A DNA stretch of 15,026 nucleotides. Origin: DASTGO01 sp035719045. GTDB taxonomy: Bacteria > Actinomycetota > Actinomycetes > Actinomycetales > Kineosporiaceae. The stretch lies in the NCBI GenBank assembly GCA_035719045.1, contig DASTGO010000131.1:1-15026 (forward strand). Direction: 5' to 3'. The stretch's first letter is position 1. Every line of letters begins with the position of its first letter. Below are positions 1-6,214 of the stretch, piece by piece. The position numbers were made by a program, and so were the translations under genes. Under the pieces are notes generated by a model. That model had not been told where the DNA came from. It did not search any database and saw only the letters and a list, made by a program, of their open reading frames with translations.

Positions 1-149
1 TCGGGGACGTGGGCGTACAAGGTGGCGCGGGAGACCTTCAGCAGCCGGGCGATCGAGGCGACGCTGTTGTCCGGCAGCAGCTGGCGGGCCTGGGCGATCT
101 GCTCAGCGGTCAGCGCCGGCGTCGGCGCTGACCGCTGGCACGCGTTCAA
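1..149 (-). pseudogene. Serine recombinase/resolvase C-terminal HTH fragment (partial, runs off left edge)
   Basis: On the minus strand from about 119 to 1 the frame reads PALTAEQIAQARQLL, then SVASIARLLKVSRATLYAHVP. This is the C-terminal helix-turn-helix (HTH_7 type) that follows the catalytic domain of resolvase/invertase-family serine recombinases and binds DNA at the crossover site. The frame is open from 245 leftward without a stop, but no ATG or plausible ribosome site precedes the HTH; a TTG lies at 149-147. The roughly 140-residue catalytic domain with its N-terminal serine should lie at higher coordinates, but the methyltransferase gene ends at 146 instead. The simplest reading is a decayed 3' remnant of a mobile-element recombinase. 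A short stand-alone HTH protein continuing beyond the window is possible. The family assignment of the HTH is fairly secure; the pseudogene status is inference. Confidence 0.6.
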
Positions 150-1192
150 CGTGTCACGGTGGCGGGCCGCGGATGCGACGTCCCGGATCCGGCCCGGTCG
201 CCCGGGGTGCTGACGGAGCAGGCACGGGTGAAGTCCCAGATGCCGTCATCGCAGGCGAACCGGGCCCCGCAGCCACGGCAGGCGGCGACACCGATGTCGC
301 CCGTCGCCGGGTCGGCCGTGCCAGCCGCGCCAGCCGTGCTGGCGACGTCGAGGGCGCCGTGGCAGTCCGGGCAGGCCAGCAGATCCACGAAGGACCGACC
401 GGGAACCGCAGGGGCGGGCGCCGCACCCCGCTGCGCGACCAGGAACTGACTGGGCCCCCACCAGCCGCGCCCCAGCCGCTGCAGGCCCAGTTCCAGCCCG
501 AGCACCACGGGCTCCCCCGCCCGCTCGGCCGCGGCGGGGACGACGTACTGCCAGCCCCGCAGGTTGTTCACGCTGGCCCCGAGCCGGGTGGTCCACCCCT
601 GCGCCGCCAGCCGGCCCCGGACCCGGCCGAGGTCGAAGTTCCAGTACGGCTGGTCGTCGCTGCCCAGCCGCAGCGGCGCGTGCGGGTCCCCCGGCGCGAC
701 GGCCCTTGACCGCCCGCCCAGGGCCCGCAGCCGGGCCAGCAGATGGTGGCGGATCGGGACGTCCACCAGCCAGCGGCCGCCGACCACGCGGCCCATCTCG
801 GCGAGTCCGGCGTCGAGGTCGGTGAGGTGGTGCAGCAGCCGCACGCAGGCGGCGGCGTCGAAGGCGGTGTCACGGAACGGGAGCCGGTAGACGTCCGCCC
901 GGACCAGTTCGACCCGCGCGCCGGCCGGGCTCCCGGAGGCTGCGAGCAGCGCGGCGGCATTGCGCAAGTTGGTCCGCGAGTAGTCGACCAGAACGACGTT
1001 GCGCGCGTACCGCTGGTAGAGCGGGACGTTCCGGCCGAACCCGCCACCGAGGTCGGCGAACCACTCGACCGGCCCGCCGCGACGCAGCAGCCGGTCCAGG
1101 ACCCGGGTCTCCGACCGGTGCTCAAGCTCGCGCCCCTGCCAGAACGTCCGGTAGTCGTACCCACCAGCGTCGTAGTCCATCACCTGCACCAT
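146..1192 (-). CDS. Class I SAM-dependent methyltransferase with C-terminal Trm112-like zinc ribbon
   Basis: The 348-residue protein has a Rossmann methyltransferase core. Motif I is DLGGGFGRN at residues 47-55, the acidic end of strand 2 is VVLVDYS with D70, an acidic RADVYRLPF lies near residues 98-106, and a UbiE-like FDAAACVRLLHHLTD spans 111-125. Residues 271-322 form a Trm112-like zinc ribbon with CPDC (274-277) and CRGC (305-308), followed by FACDDGIWDF. Such enzymes transfer a methyl group from S-adenosylmethionine; the acceptor cannot be inferred. The two-part domain order resembles methyltransferases of secondary metabolism and cell-surface modification more than a ribosomal Trm112 partner. 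The ATG at 1192 is preceded by GGGGGAG at a six-base spacing, which favours it over the in-frame ATG at 1180. The gene is transcribed toward the recombinase remnant and has no operon partner inside the window. Domain calls are firm; substrate unknown. Confidence 0.85.
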   Translation of the reverse strand: MVQVMDYDAGGYDYRTFWQGRELEHRSETRVLDRLLRRGGPVEWFADLGGGFGRNVPLYQRYARNVVLVDYSRTNLRNAAALLAASGSPAGARVELVRADVYRLPFRDTAFDAAACVRLLHHLTDLDAGLAEMGRVVGGRWLVDVPIRHHLLARLRALGGRSRAVAPGDPHAPLRLGSDDQPYWNFDLGRVRGRLAAQGWTTRLGASVNNLRGWQYVVPAAAERAGEPVVLGLELGLQRLGRGWWGPSQFLVAQRGAAPAPAVPGRSFVDLLACPDCHGALDVASTAGAAGTADPATGDIGVAACRGCGARFACDDGIWDFTRACSVSTPGDRAGSGTSHPRPATVTR

Positions 1193-1846
1193 GTGCCACT
1201 CCCCCGAAGTCAGAGCGTCCCGCGCGGACGCTCGCCCGTGGACACGTCCGGGGCGCGGTGCAGGTTGACCTGGGCAGGGCCGCGCGGAACGAGCAGAACG
1301 TCACGGCCCCTCGGGGAAACCCGAACGCCACCTGATGCGTCGCGCCCCGCGTGGTCCGCCGCTCAGCAGGCTCGGACATCGAGGTGTCGGAGAATCGATC
1401 GGTTCTCAACGCCTGACCACCACGTGATCGCTGAGGCCCGACCACGACAACCAGCGTCAGAGCCAACCCCCGAGCGCGGTCCCCCGACTGATGCGCAAAG
1501 GACCCGAACCACTCATGTGGTCGGAACTCCAGCAACTCGCAGGGGGCAATCGACACACCGAGGAGTTGAGGTAGCCCACGACCGGATGCCCGGCCCAAGC
1601 ATCGACGCCACGAGACGTCCCCCTTGCGAGGGCCGTGAGGAGGCGGTCACAGCGATCGTCAGATACTTCCCGCCGCGCCCGATTCCCCGCCGGCGGGACC
1701 CATCCGGTCACCCTGCCGTGTGGCACACAGCACACCACCGCAGTCGCGGACGGCTTGACGGCACCAAACCACCCACAAGGCGGCAATCACAAAGTGGGGG
1801 TTAGCTGGGGGCCTTGAGGCACCCCATGACGAACTTGTAGGTAAAG
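1193..1846. other. Gene-poor spacer between methyltransferase and tRNA-Asn
   Basis: About 650 bp carry no convincing gene. Open frames exist on both strands (for example 1457-1786 minus, starting with TTG), but they show no recognisable domain, no good ribosome site and weaker third-position GC bias than the flanking genes. Base composition looks lower in GC than the neighbours. A short interrupted dyad, GAGAA/TTCTC, lies near 1391-1408, and a hairpin near the tRNA is listed separately. Because the stretch lies on the 3' side of a tRNA and next to a recombinase fragment, decayed mobile DNA is a reasonable suspicion but is not shown. Confidence 0.5.
1806..1826 (-). terminator. Hairpin downstream of tRNA-Asn
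   Basis: TGGGG-GCCT (1806-1814) and AGGC-a-CCCCA (1817-1826) can pair in a nine-base-pair stem with one bulged A and a two-base loop. It lies about 20 bp past the 3' end of tRNA-Asn in the direction of transcription. No U-run follows, so it is only a probable terminator. Confidence 0.4.
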
Positions 1847-1919
1847 CTCCCGCGGAAGGACTCGAACCTTCAACCTGCCGGTTAACAGCCGGACGCTCTG
1901 CCGATTGAGCTACGCGGGA
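1847..1919 (-). tRNA. tRNA-Asn (GTT)
   Basis: The minus strand folds into a full 73-nt cloverleaf. The acceptor arms TCCCGCG (1919-1913) and CGCGGGA (1854-1848) pair perfectly. The D arm is GCTCAATCGGCAGAGC, the anticodon arm is CCGGCTGTTAACCGG with anticodon GTT (asparagine), and the T arm is GAAGGTTCGAGTCCTTC. The discriminator is G, as expected for Asn, and CCA is not encoded. It delivers asparagine at AAC/AAU codons. It stands alone, and its 3' end faces the gene-poor, recombinase-containing side of the window; tRNA 3' ends are common integration targets. Confidence 0.97.
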
Positions 1920-1931
1920 TCGGGCGCGTGA

Positions 1932-1937
1932 ACTGTA
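1932..1937 (-). promoter_or_regulatory. Extended -10 promoter element of tRNA-Asn
   Basis: TACAGT on the minus strand matches TANNNT and is preceded by TGA, giving a TGnTACAGT extended -10 element. It ends 12 bases before the mature tRNA 5' end, so transcription would start a few bases upstream of the tRNA. No good -35 box is visible. Confidence 0.5.
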
Positions 1938-2016
1938 TCAAAGCTTGGGGGGTGGTCGTGACGCGGCGCCACACCCCGGACGAGGACACCGGCTGCCGCC
2001 CGCACTGACGGCCCGA

Positions 2017-2082
2017 CCGACCGGCACCGTCAGCTCCACCGACCGGCACCGTCAGCCCGACCGACCGGCACCGTCAGCTCCA
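2017..2082. repeat. Tandem 22-bp repeat, three copies
   Basis: Three head-to-tail copies lie at 2017-2038, 2039-2060 and 2061-2082. Copies one and three are identical; copy two differs only near its end (CCCGA in place of CTCCA). The shared core begins CCGACCGGCACCGTCAGC. A degenerate CCG start follows at 2083. The array runs over the stop codon of the small minus-strand gene ending at 2074, so copy number could change the C-terminus of that protein or its 3' untranslated region. Confidence 0.9.
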
Positions 2083-2634
2083 CCGTCCGGGAGAACCGGG
2101 CATGCCCTCCGCGCCGGGCCCCCGGGCCCCGCCGGCCTCGTCGCGCAGCCCCTCCTGCGCCCGCCCGAGCGCCTCGGCCACGGCGGGGTCCTCCAGGCGG
2201 ACTCCGGGCCCGGGCACGGCCTGCGAGACCAGACCTCCACCGGCCGTACGGCGCAGGGCCACCCAGGCGGTCCGCCCGCCGGGCAGATCGACCTCCCGGG
2301 AGAGCACGACCGAGGACCTCACCCGTTCGTGCACCACTTCCGGCAACCGCCCGGGCCGGGTGACCTCCAGAGGGGTCACCCGAGGCCCGGTCACCCAGGT
2401 CACGGCGAGCGTCGACGATCCCCTGTCCCAGGCCGCCCGGCGGACCTGCTCCCAGTCCCGGGACAGGGTGCGCCCGGCCGGGCTCAGCACCCGCAGGCCG
2501 TTCACCGTGGCCGCGACGGCACCGCCCCCGGCCAGCGGGGACCAGGCCAGCACCCGGTCCCCCGGTTCCAGCGGGAGCTCGGCGGCCAGTTCGGCGGGCA
2601 GGCGCGACGCGGCGAACTTCCTGAACATCGACAC
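2074..2634 (-). CDS. Conserved actinobacterial protein downstream of dnaG, possibly PH-like
   Basis: The 186-residue protein starts MSMFRKFAASRLP. Its middle contains alternating short strands and turns (GDRVLAWSPLAGGG, VNGLRVLSPAGR, WEQVRRAAWD, STLAVTWV) resembling small actinobacterial proteins with a bacterial PH-like barrel, followed by a charged helix EDPAVAEALGRAQEGLRDE near 148-166. The last 20 residues are Gly/Pro-rich and probably disordered. No signal peptide or membrane segment is seen. The GTG start at 2634 is supported by TAGGCT six bases upstream (leaderless layout); an ATG two codons later at 2628 is the alternative. It follows dnaG on the same strand with a 118-bp gap. Its function is not known to me; the PH-like suggestion is inference from strand pattern only. 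The stop codon lies inside a 22-bp tandem repeat. Confidence 0.75.
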   Translation of the reverse strand: MSMFRKFAASRLPAELAAELPLEPGDRVLAWSPLAGGGAVAATVNGLRVLSPAGRTLSRDWEQVRRAAWDRGSSTLAVTWVTGPRVTPLEVTRPGRLPEVVHERVRSSVVLSREVDLPGGRTAWVALRRTAGGGLVSQAVPGPGVRLEDPAVAEALGRAQEGLRDEAGGARGPGAEGMPGSPGRWS

Positions 2635-2640
2635 CCGCCG

Positions 2641-2646
2641 AGCCTA
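2641..2646 (-). promoter_or_regulatory. Leaderless -10 element of the post-dnaG gene
   Basis: TAGGCT on the minus strand fits TANNNT and is separated from the GTG at 2634 by exactly six bases (CGGCGG). Transcription would then begin at the G of the start codon. This decides the start in favour of 2634 over the ATG at 2628 and suggests the gene has its own promoter apart from dnaG. Confidence 0.55.
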
Positions 2647-2752
2647 GTTGGACCGGGTCGGGCACCGGCGGAGCGGACAGCGGCCCGGATCCCCGCAGGC
2701 ACTCTCCGCCGGGGCGTCCGGCGGGCGGCGACGGCCCGGCAGGCTCCCCGGG

Positions 2753-4708
2753 TCAACCCCCGATGAACCGTTCCCGCAGCGCCCGACGCCGGGCCTCGGC
2801 CGCGAGCAGGTCGGTGAACGCCTGCTGATAGCCGGGGTCGTCGGCTTCCAGCCGCTGGACCCGGCTCTTCAGGGTCCCGATCTCCCGGGAGGCCTGGACC
2901 TCGGCCACCCGCAGCACCACCGAGGTCGCGTACCGGGCCAGGGCATCCGCGGAGTCGGCGGGCAGGGGGGCCACGGCGAGCTCGCTCACCAACTGCGCGA
3001 CGGCCTCCGGCGCGGCGGCACGCACCGCCGCCGTCCAGGCGGCCGGGGTGAGGGTCACCGCGGTGGCGATCCCTCCGGCCCCGCGGACGGCCTGCTGCAC
3101 CGCCCGATACGCGGGCACCTCGAAGGCGGTCTCCGGCAGGGCATCGGCGTCCCCGGCAGGGACCAGTTGCGGCACCTGAATCATGCACTCCAGGGCCTCC
3201 CGCTCGACCCTGGCCACCGGATCCCGCGGATCGGGCTGCAGCCCGCGGTGCGGACCGGGTCCGGCTCCGTCCTGCGGAGTGCGCGCGCCGGGACGGCCGT
3301 CCGGCTGACCACCGCCCGCAGCCCCGCCGGGCTCACCTGCCTGCCCCGCGCCGGTGCCGCCCGTCGCGGTGGCCCGCAGGGCGTTGCGGACCCCGCGCAG
3401 CACGTCCTCCTCCGGCAGCCCCAGCCAGCCGGCCACCCGCCGGGCGTACACCCCGCGCAGGGCCACGTCACGGATCTTCGCCACGATCGGGACGGTCGCC
3501 CGGGCCGCCTGGACCCGGCCCTCCGCGGTGTCCAGGTCGAAGCCGCGCAGCGCGGACCGCAGGGCGAACTCGAACAGCGGCTGCCGACCGGCGACCAGGT
3601 CGTGCACCGCGTCCTCACCACGGGCCAGCCGCAGGTCGCAGGGGTCCATGCCGTCGCGGGCGACCGCCACGAAGGTCTGCGCGACGAACCGCTGGTCCTC
3701 CTCGAACGCCCGCAGCGCCGCCTTCTGCCCCGCCTCGTCGCCGTCGAAGGTGAAGATGACCTCGCTGCCCCGGGTGCTGTCGTCCCCCAGCAGGCGGCGG
3801 ACGATCCGGATGTGCTCGGCCCCGAACGCCGTCCCGCAGGTGGCCACAGCCGTCGGCACCCCGGAGAGGTGGCAGGCCATCACGTCGGTGTACCCCTCGA
3901 CGACGACGACCTGGCGGTTGCGGGCGATCTCCTTCTTCGCCAGGTCGATCCCGTAGAGCACCTGCGGCTTCTTGAACAGCACCGTCTCCCGGGTGTTGAG
4001 GTACTTGGCGGCGATCCGGTCGTCCTCGAACAGCCGGCGGGCACCGAACCCCACCACGTCGCCGGTGACGTCCCGGATCGGCCAGATCACCCGGCCGCGG
4101 AACTGGTCGTACAGCCCGCGCTGTCCCTGCCCGGCCAGGCCCGAGGCGAGGATCTCCGCCTCGGTGAACCCCTTGCCGCGCAGGTGCCGCAGCAACCCCT
4201 CCCCCGAGCGCGGCGCGAACCCGATCCCGAAGTGCTCCGCCGCGGACCGGTCGAACCCCCGGTCGGCGAGGAACTGCCGCCCCGCCATCGCGTCCGGCGA
4301 GGTGGCCAGCTGCTCGGCGTAGAACTGGGCGGCCACCCGGTTGGCCTCGACCAGCCGCTGCCGCTGCCCGACCTGCTCCCGCCGCGGCGCCACCCGGCCG
4401 CCGGACTCGTCCTCGTAGCGCAGCACGTAGCTCATCCGGGCGGCCAGCCGCTCGACCGCCTCGGTGAACGTCAGGTGGTCGACCTTCTGGACGAAGTCGA
4501 TGACGTCGCCGCCCTCGTTGCAGCCGAAGCAGTGCCAGTGCGCGGCCTGCGGCCGGACGTGGAACGACGGCGTGCGCTCGTCGTGGAACGGGCACAGCCC
4601 CTTCAGCGAGCCCACGCCCGCCGGCTTGAGGGTCACGTGCTCCGCGACGACCTCCTCGATGCGGGTCTGCTCGCGGACGTGCTCGACGTCCTCGCGGCGG
4701 ATCCTCAC
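2753..4708 (-). CDS. dnaG: DNA primase DnaG
   Basis: The 651-residue protein synthesises RNA primers at the replication fork and is recruited by the DnaB helicase. The N-terminal CHC2 zinc domain has C39, H42, C60 and C63 (CPFH and CFGC). The catalytic core follows, with a TOPRIM segment at about 266-345: VVVVEGYTDVM carries catalytic E271, and FDGDEAG at 321-327 supplies the metal-binding acidic residues. A Gly/Pro/Ala-rich linker at about 448-498 is longer and less ordered than in many primases, and a helicase-binding C-terminal domain follows from about 500 to 651. The length is near the usual 600-650. The GTG start at 4708 has no Shine-Dalgarno sequence, but TAGACT ends six bases upstream, indicating leaderless translation. 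It lies 56 bp after the oxidoreductase gene, separated by a strong hairpin, so it is probably transcribed on its own. Confidence 0.98.
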   Translation of the reverse strand: MRIRREDVEHVREQTRIEEVVAEHVTLKPAGVGSLKGLCPFHDERTPSFHVRPQAAHWHCFGCNEGGDVIDFVQKVDHLTFTEAVERLAARMSYVLRYEDESGGRVAPRREQVGQRQRLVEANRVAAQFYAEQLATSPDAMAGRQFLADRGFDRSAAEHFGIGFAPRSGEGLLRHLRGKGFTEAEILASGLAGQGQRGLYDQFRGRVIWPIRDVTGDVVGFGARRLFEDDRIAAKYLNTRETVLFKKPQVLYGIDLAKKEIARNRQVVVVEGYTDVMACHLSGVPTAVATCGTAFGAEHIRIVRRLLGDDSTRGSEVIFTFDGDEAGQKAALRAFEEDQRFVAQTFVAVARDGMDPCDLRLARGEDAVHDLVAGRQPLFEFALRSALRGFDLDTAEGRVQAARATVPIVAKIRDVALRGVYARRVAGWLGLPEEDVLRGVRNALRATATGGTGAGQAGEPGGAAGGGQPDGRPGARTPQDGAGPGPHRGLQPDPRDPVARVEREALECMIQVPQLVPAGDADALPETAFEVPAYRAVQQAVRGAGGIATAVTLTPAAWTAAVRAAAPEAVAQLVSELAVAPLPADSADALARYATSVVLRVAEVQASREIGTLKSRVQRLEADDPGYQQAFTDLLAAEARRRALRERFIGG

Positions 4709-4714
4709 GCCCGG

Positions 4715-4720
4715 AGTCTA
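4715..4720 (-). promoter_or_regulatory. Leaderless -10 element of dnaG
   Basis: On the minus strand the order is TAGACT, CCGGGC, GTG. A TANNNT -10 hexamer six bases before the start codon places the transcription start on the GTG itself. No -35 box is recognisable; that position falls inside the C-run and hairpin upstream. Confidence 0.65.
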
Positions 4721-4726
4721 GGTCTC

Positions 4727-4758
4727 GCCGGCCGCCCCCCCCCGGCCGGGCGGCCGGC
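4727..4758 (-). terminator. Perfect 10-bp hairpin between oxidoreductase gene and dnaG
   Basis: GCCGGCCGCC (4727-4736) and GGCGGCCGGC (4749-4758) pair perfectly around a 12-base loop that includes most of a run of nine C residues (4735-4743). It begins just past the oxidoreductase stop codon and ends seven bases before the dnaG -10 element. No U-tract follows, as is common for GC-rich actinobacterial terminators. Confidence 0.65.
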
Positions 4759-4764
4759 GACCGG

Positions 4765-6012
4765 TCAGCCGGCGCGCACGGCCTCCCAGGCGGTGCCGGG
4801 GTCGGCCAGTGCCCGGGGGTCGACCCTGGCCCGGCTCTCCACCAGGGCGGCCACCGCCTCGGCGTCGTCCCAGCCGTTGACGTGCATCCCGGCGGTCACC
4901 GCCCCCGAGCCGTCCAGCCAGAAGGCGAACCACGTCTGGTCCCCGGCCCCGCCGCGCAGCACCACCGTGGACCGCGCCGGGTCGGCCCAGCCGTGGTACT
5001 CCATCGCCAGGTCGTACTGGTCGGTCCAGAAGAACGGGGGCTCCGCCCACCGGGCCTGGCCCCCGGCCATGTTCCGGGCGGCGAACGGCCCCTGGCCGCC
5101 GGCGTTGGCGTAGTGCTCCACCCGCACCCGCCGGCCGACCCAGTCGTTCTCCGCGTTGGCGACGTCGCCGGCCGCCCAGATCGCCGGATCGGCCGTCCGC
5201 AGCGTGGCGTCGACCAGGATCCCGTTGTCGACGGGCAGTCCCGCCGCCTGCGCGAGGTCGGTCAGCGGCCGGACCCCGATCCCGACCACGACGCAGGCCG
5301 CCGGGATCACCTCGCTCCCGACGAGCCGCACCCCCTCGACCCGTCCGGAGCCGACGATCTCCGCCACCCCGGCCCCGGTCCGGACCTCGACGCCGTGCCG
5401 CCGGTGCAGGGCCTCGAAACGCTGCCCCACCTGCGGTCCGAGCACGCCGAGCAGTCCCGGTGCGGACTCCACCACGGTCACCGGGGCACCCGCCTGCCGC
5501 GCCACCGCGGCGACCTCGAGCCCGATCCAGCCGCCGCCGATCACCACCATCGGACCCCGGTCGCGGATCGCCTCCCGCAGCACGTCGGCGTTGCCGATCC
5601 GGCGCAGGTAGTGCACCCCGGCGAGATCGTGGCCGGGCACCTCCAGCCTGCGCGGGACGCTGCCGGTGGCCAGCAGCAGCCGGTCGTAGGGCAGCCGGCT
5701 CCCGCCGTCCAGCTCCAGCTGCCCGGCGGCCCGGTCGACGGCGGTGACCCGGGCGCCGAGCAGCAGTTCCACCTCATGCTCGGCGTACCACTGCGGCTCG
5801 TGGACCAGCAGCTTCTCCCGGGCGGTCCGGCCGGCCAGGTAGTCCTTGGACAGCGGTGGCCGCTCATAGGGGTGGTCACGCTCGTCCCCGATGAGGAAGA
5901 TCCGCGCACTGACCCCCTCCGCCCGTAGGGTCTGCACCGCATGGGCCCCGGCCAGACCACCACCGACGACCACGTACACCCGGTCGCTGCTGTGCAGCAG
6001 CTCACTGCTCAT
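4765..6012 (-). CDS. FAD-dependent NAD(P)H:ferredoxin reductase (rhodocoxin/putidaredoxin reductase type)
   Basis: The 415-residue flavoprotein would pass electrons from NAD(P)H through FAD to a ferredoxin, as in P450 or dioxygenase electron-transfer chains. The N-terminal FAD-binding loop is VVVGGGLAGAHAV (14-26), followed by the family signature YERPPLSKDYL (49-59). LLLATGSVPRRL (112-123) precedes the second Rossmann fold VVIGGGWIGLEVA (156-168), which binds NAD(P)H. WAAGDVAN (279-286) contacts the flavin, and the Reductase_C domain follows from about 325. The length is normal for the family. The frame extends upstream to 6114, but the ATG at 6012 gives the standard N-terminus directly before the FAD fold, with AGGG nine bases upstream. 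No ferredoxin or P450 gene lies in the window, so the partner is unknown. It is divergent from the SPFH gene over a 202-bp gap. Confidence 0.9.
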   Translation of the reverse strand: MSSELLHSSDRVYVVVGGGLAGAHAVQTLRAEGVSARIFLIGDERDHPYERPPLSKDYLAGRTAREKLLVHEPQWYAEHEVELLLGARVTAVDRAAGQLELDGGSRLPYDRLLLATGSVPRRLEVPGHDLAGVHYLRRIGNADVLREAIRDRGPMVVIGGGWIGLEVAAVARQAGAPVTVVESAPGLLGVLGPQVGQRFEALHRRHGVEVRTGAGVAEIVGSGRVEGVRLVGSEVIPAACVVVGIGVRPLTDLAQAAGLPVDNGILVDATLRTADPAIWAAGDVANAENDWVGRRVRVEHYANAGGQGPFAARNMAGGQARWAEPPFFWTDQYDLAMEYHGWADPARSTVVLRGGAGDQTWFAFWLDGSGAVTAGMHVNGWDDAEAVAALVESRARVDPRALADPGTAWEAVRAG

Positions 6013-6202
6013 GGGGGTAACCCTGACACCGCCCATACCGGGGCGAAAGTCGTCACAGCGACAGGTGGTCACCGGCCGGGCATCACCTGCCGGAGCCCCG
6101 GCACCGGGTGCCAAAGGCTCAGCCGGGCGTCAGGGAACGGTCGTAGCGTGGTCGTCGTCGAGATCGGCACAGCTTCCACCCGGGGGCCGCTGCGCCCCCA
6201 CC

Positions 6203-6208
6203 AAGGAG
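6203..6208 (+). promoter_or_regulatory. Ribosome binding site fixing the SPFH start
   Basis: AAGGAG lies six bases before the GTG at 6215. The same frame is open back to 5891, but that part is antisense to the oxidoreductase gene and lacks a ribosome site, so this element settles the true start. Confidence 0.8.
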
Positions 6209-6214
6209 ACCGAC

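Noticed and set aside
1457..1786. 109-codon minus-strand open frame in the spacer
   Set aside because: It starts with TTG, shows no convincing ribosome site, homology motif or codon bias; not supported as a gene.
743..1804. 353-codon plus-strand open frame spanning the gene-poor spacer
   Set aside because: Half is antisense to the methyltransferase; the rest has biased composition, no domain and no ribosome site.
2648..5113. 821-codon plus-strand open frame
   Set aside because: It is antisense to dnaG and the oxidoreductase gene. The translation is Pro/Arg/Gly/His-rich with no domain, as expected for the shadow of GC-rich genes.
6013..6114. N-terminal extension of the oxidoreductase
   Set aside because: The ATG at 6012 gives the usual N-terminus just before the FAD-binding fold; the extension has no family counterpart.
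5891..6214. N-terminal extension of the SPFH gene
   Set aside because: It overlaps the oxidoreductase gene antisense and would put 108 residues before a normal membrane anchor; AAGGAG six bases before the GTG at 6215 is decisive.
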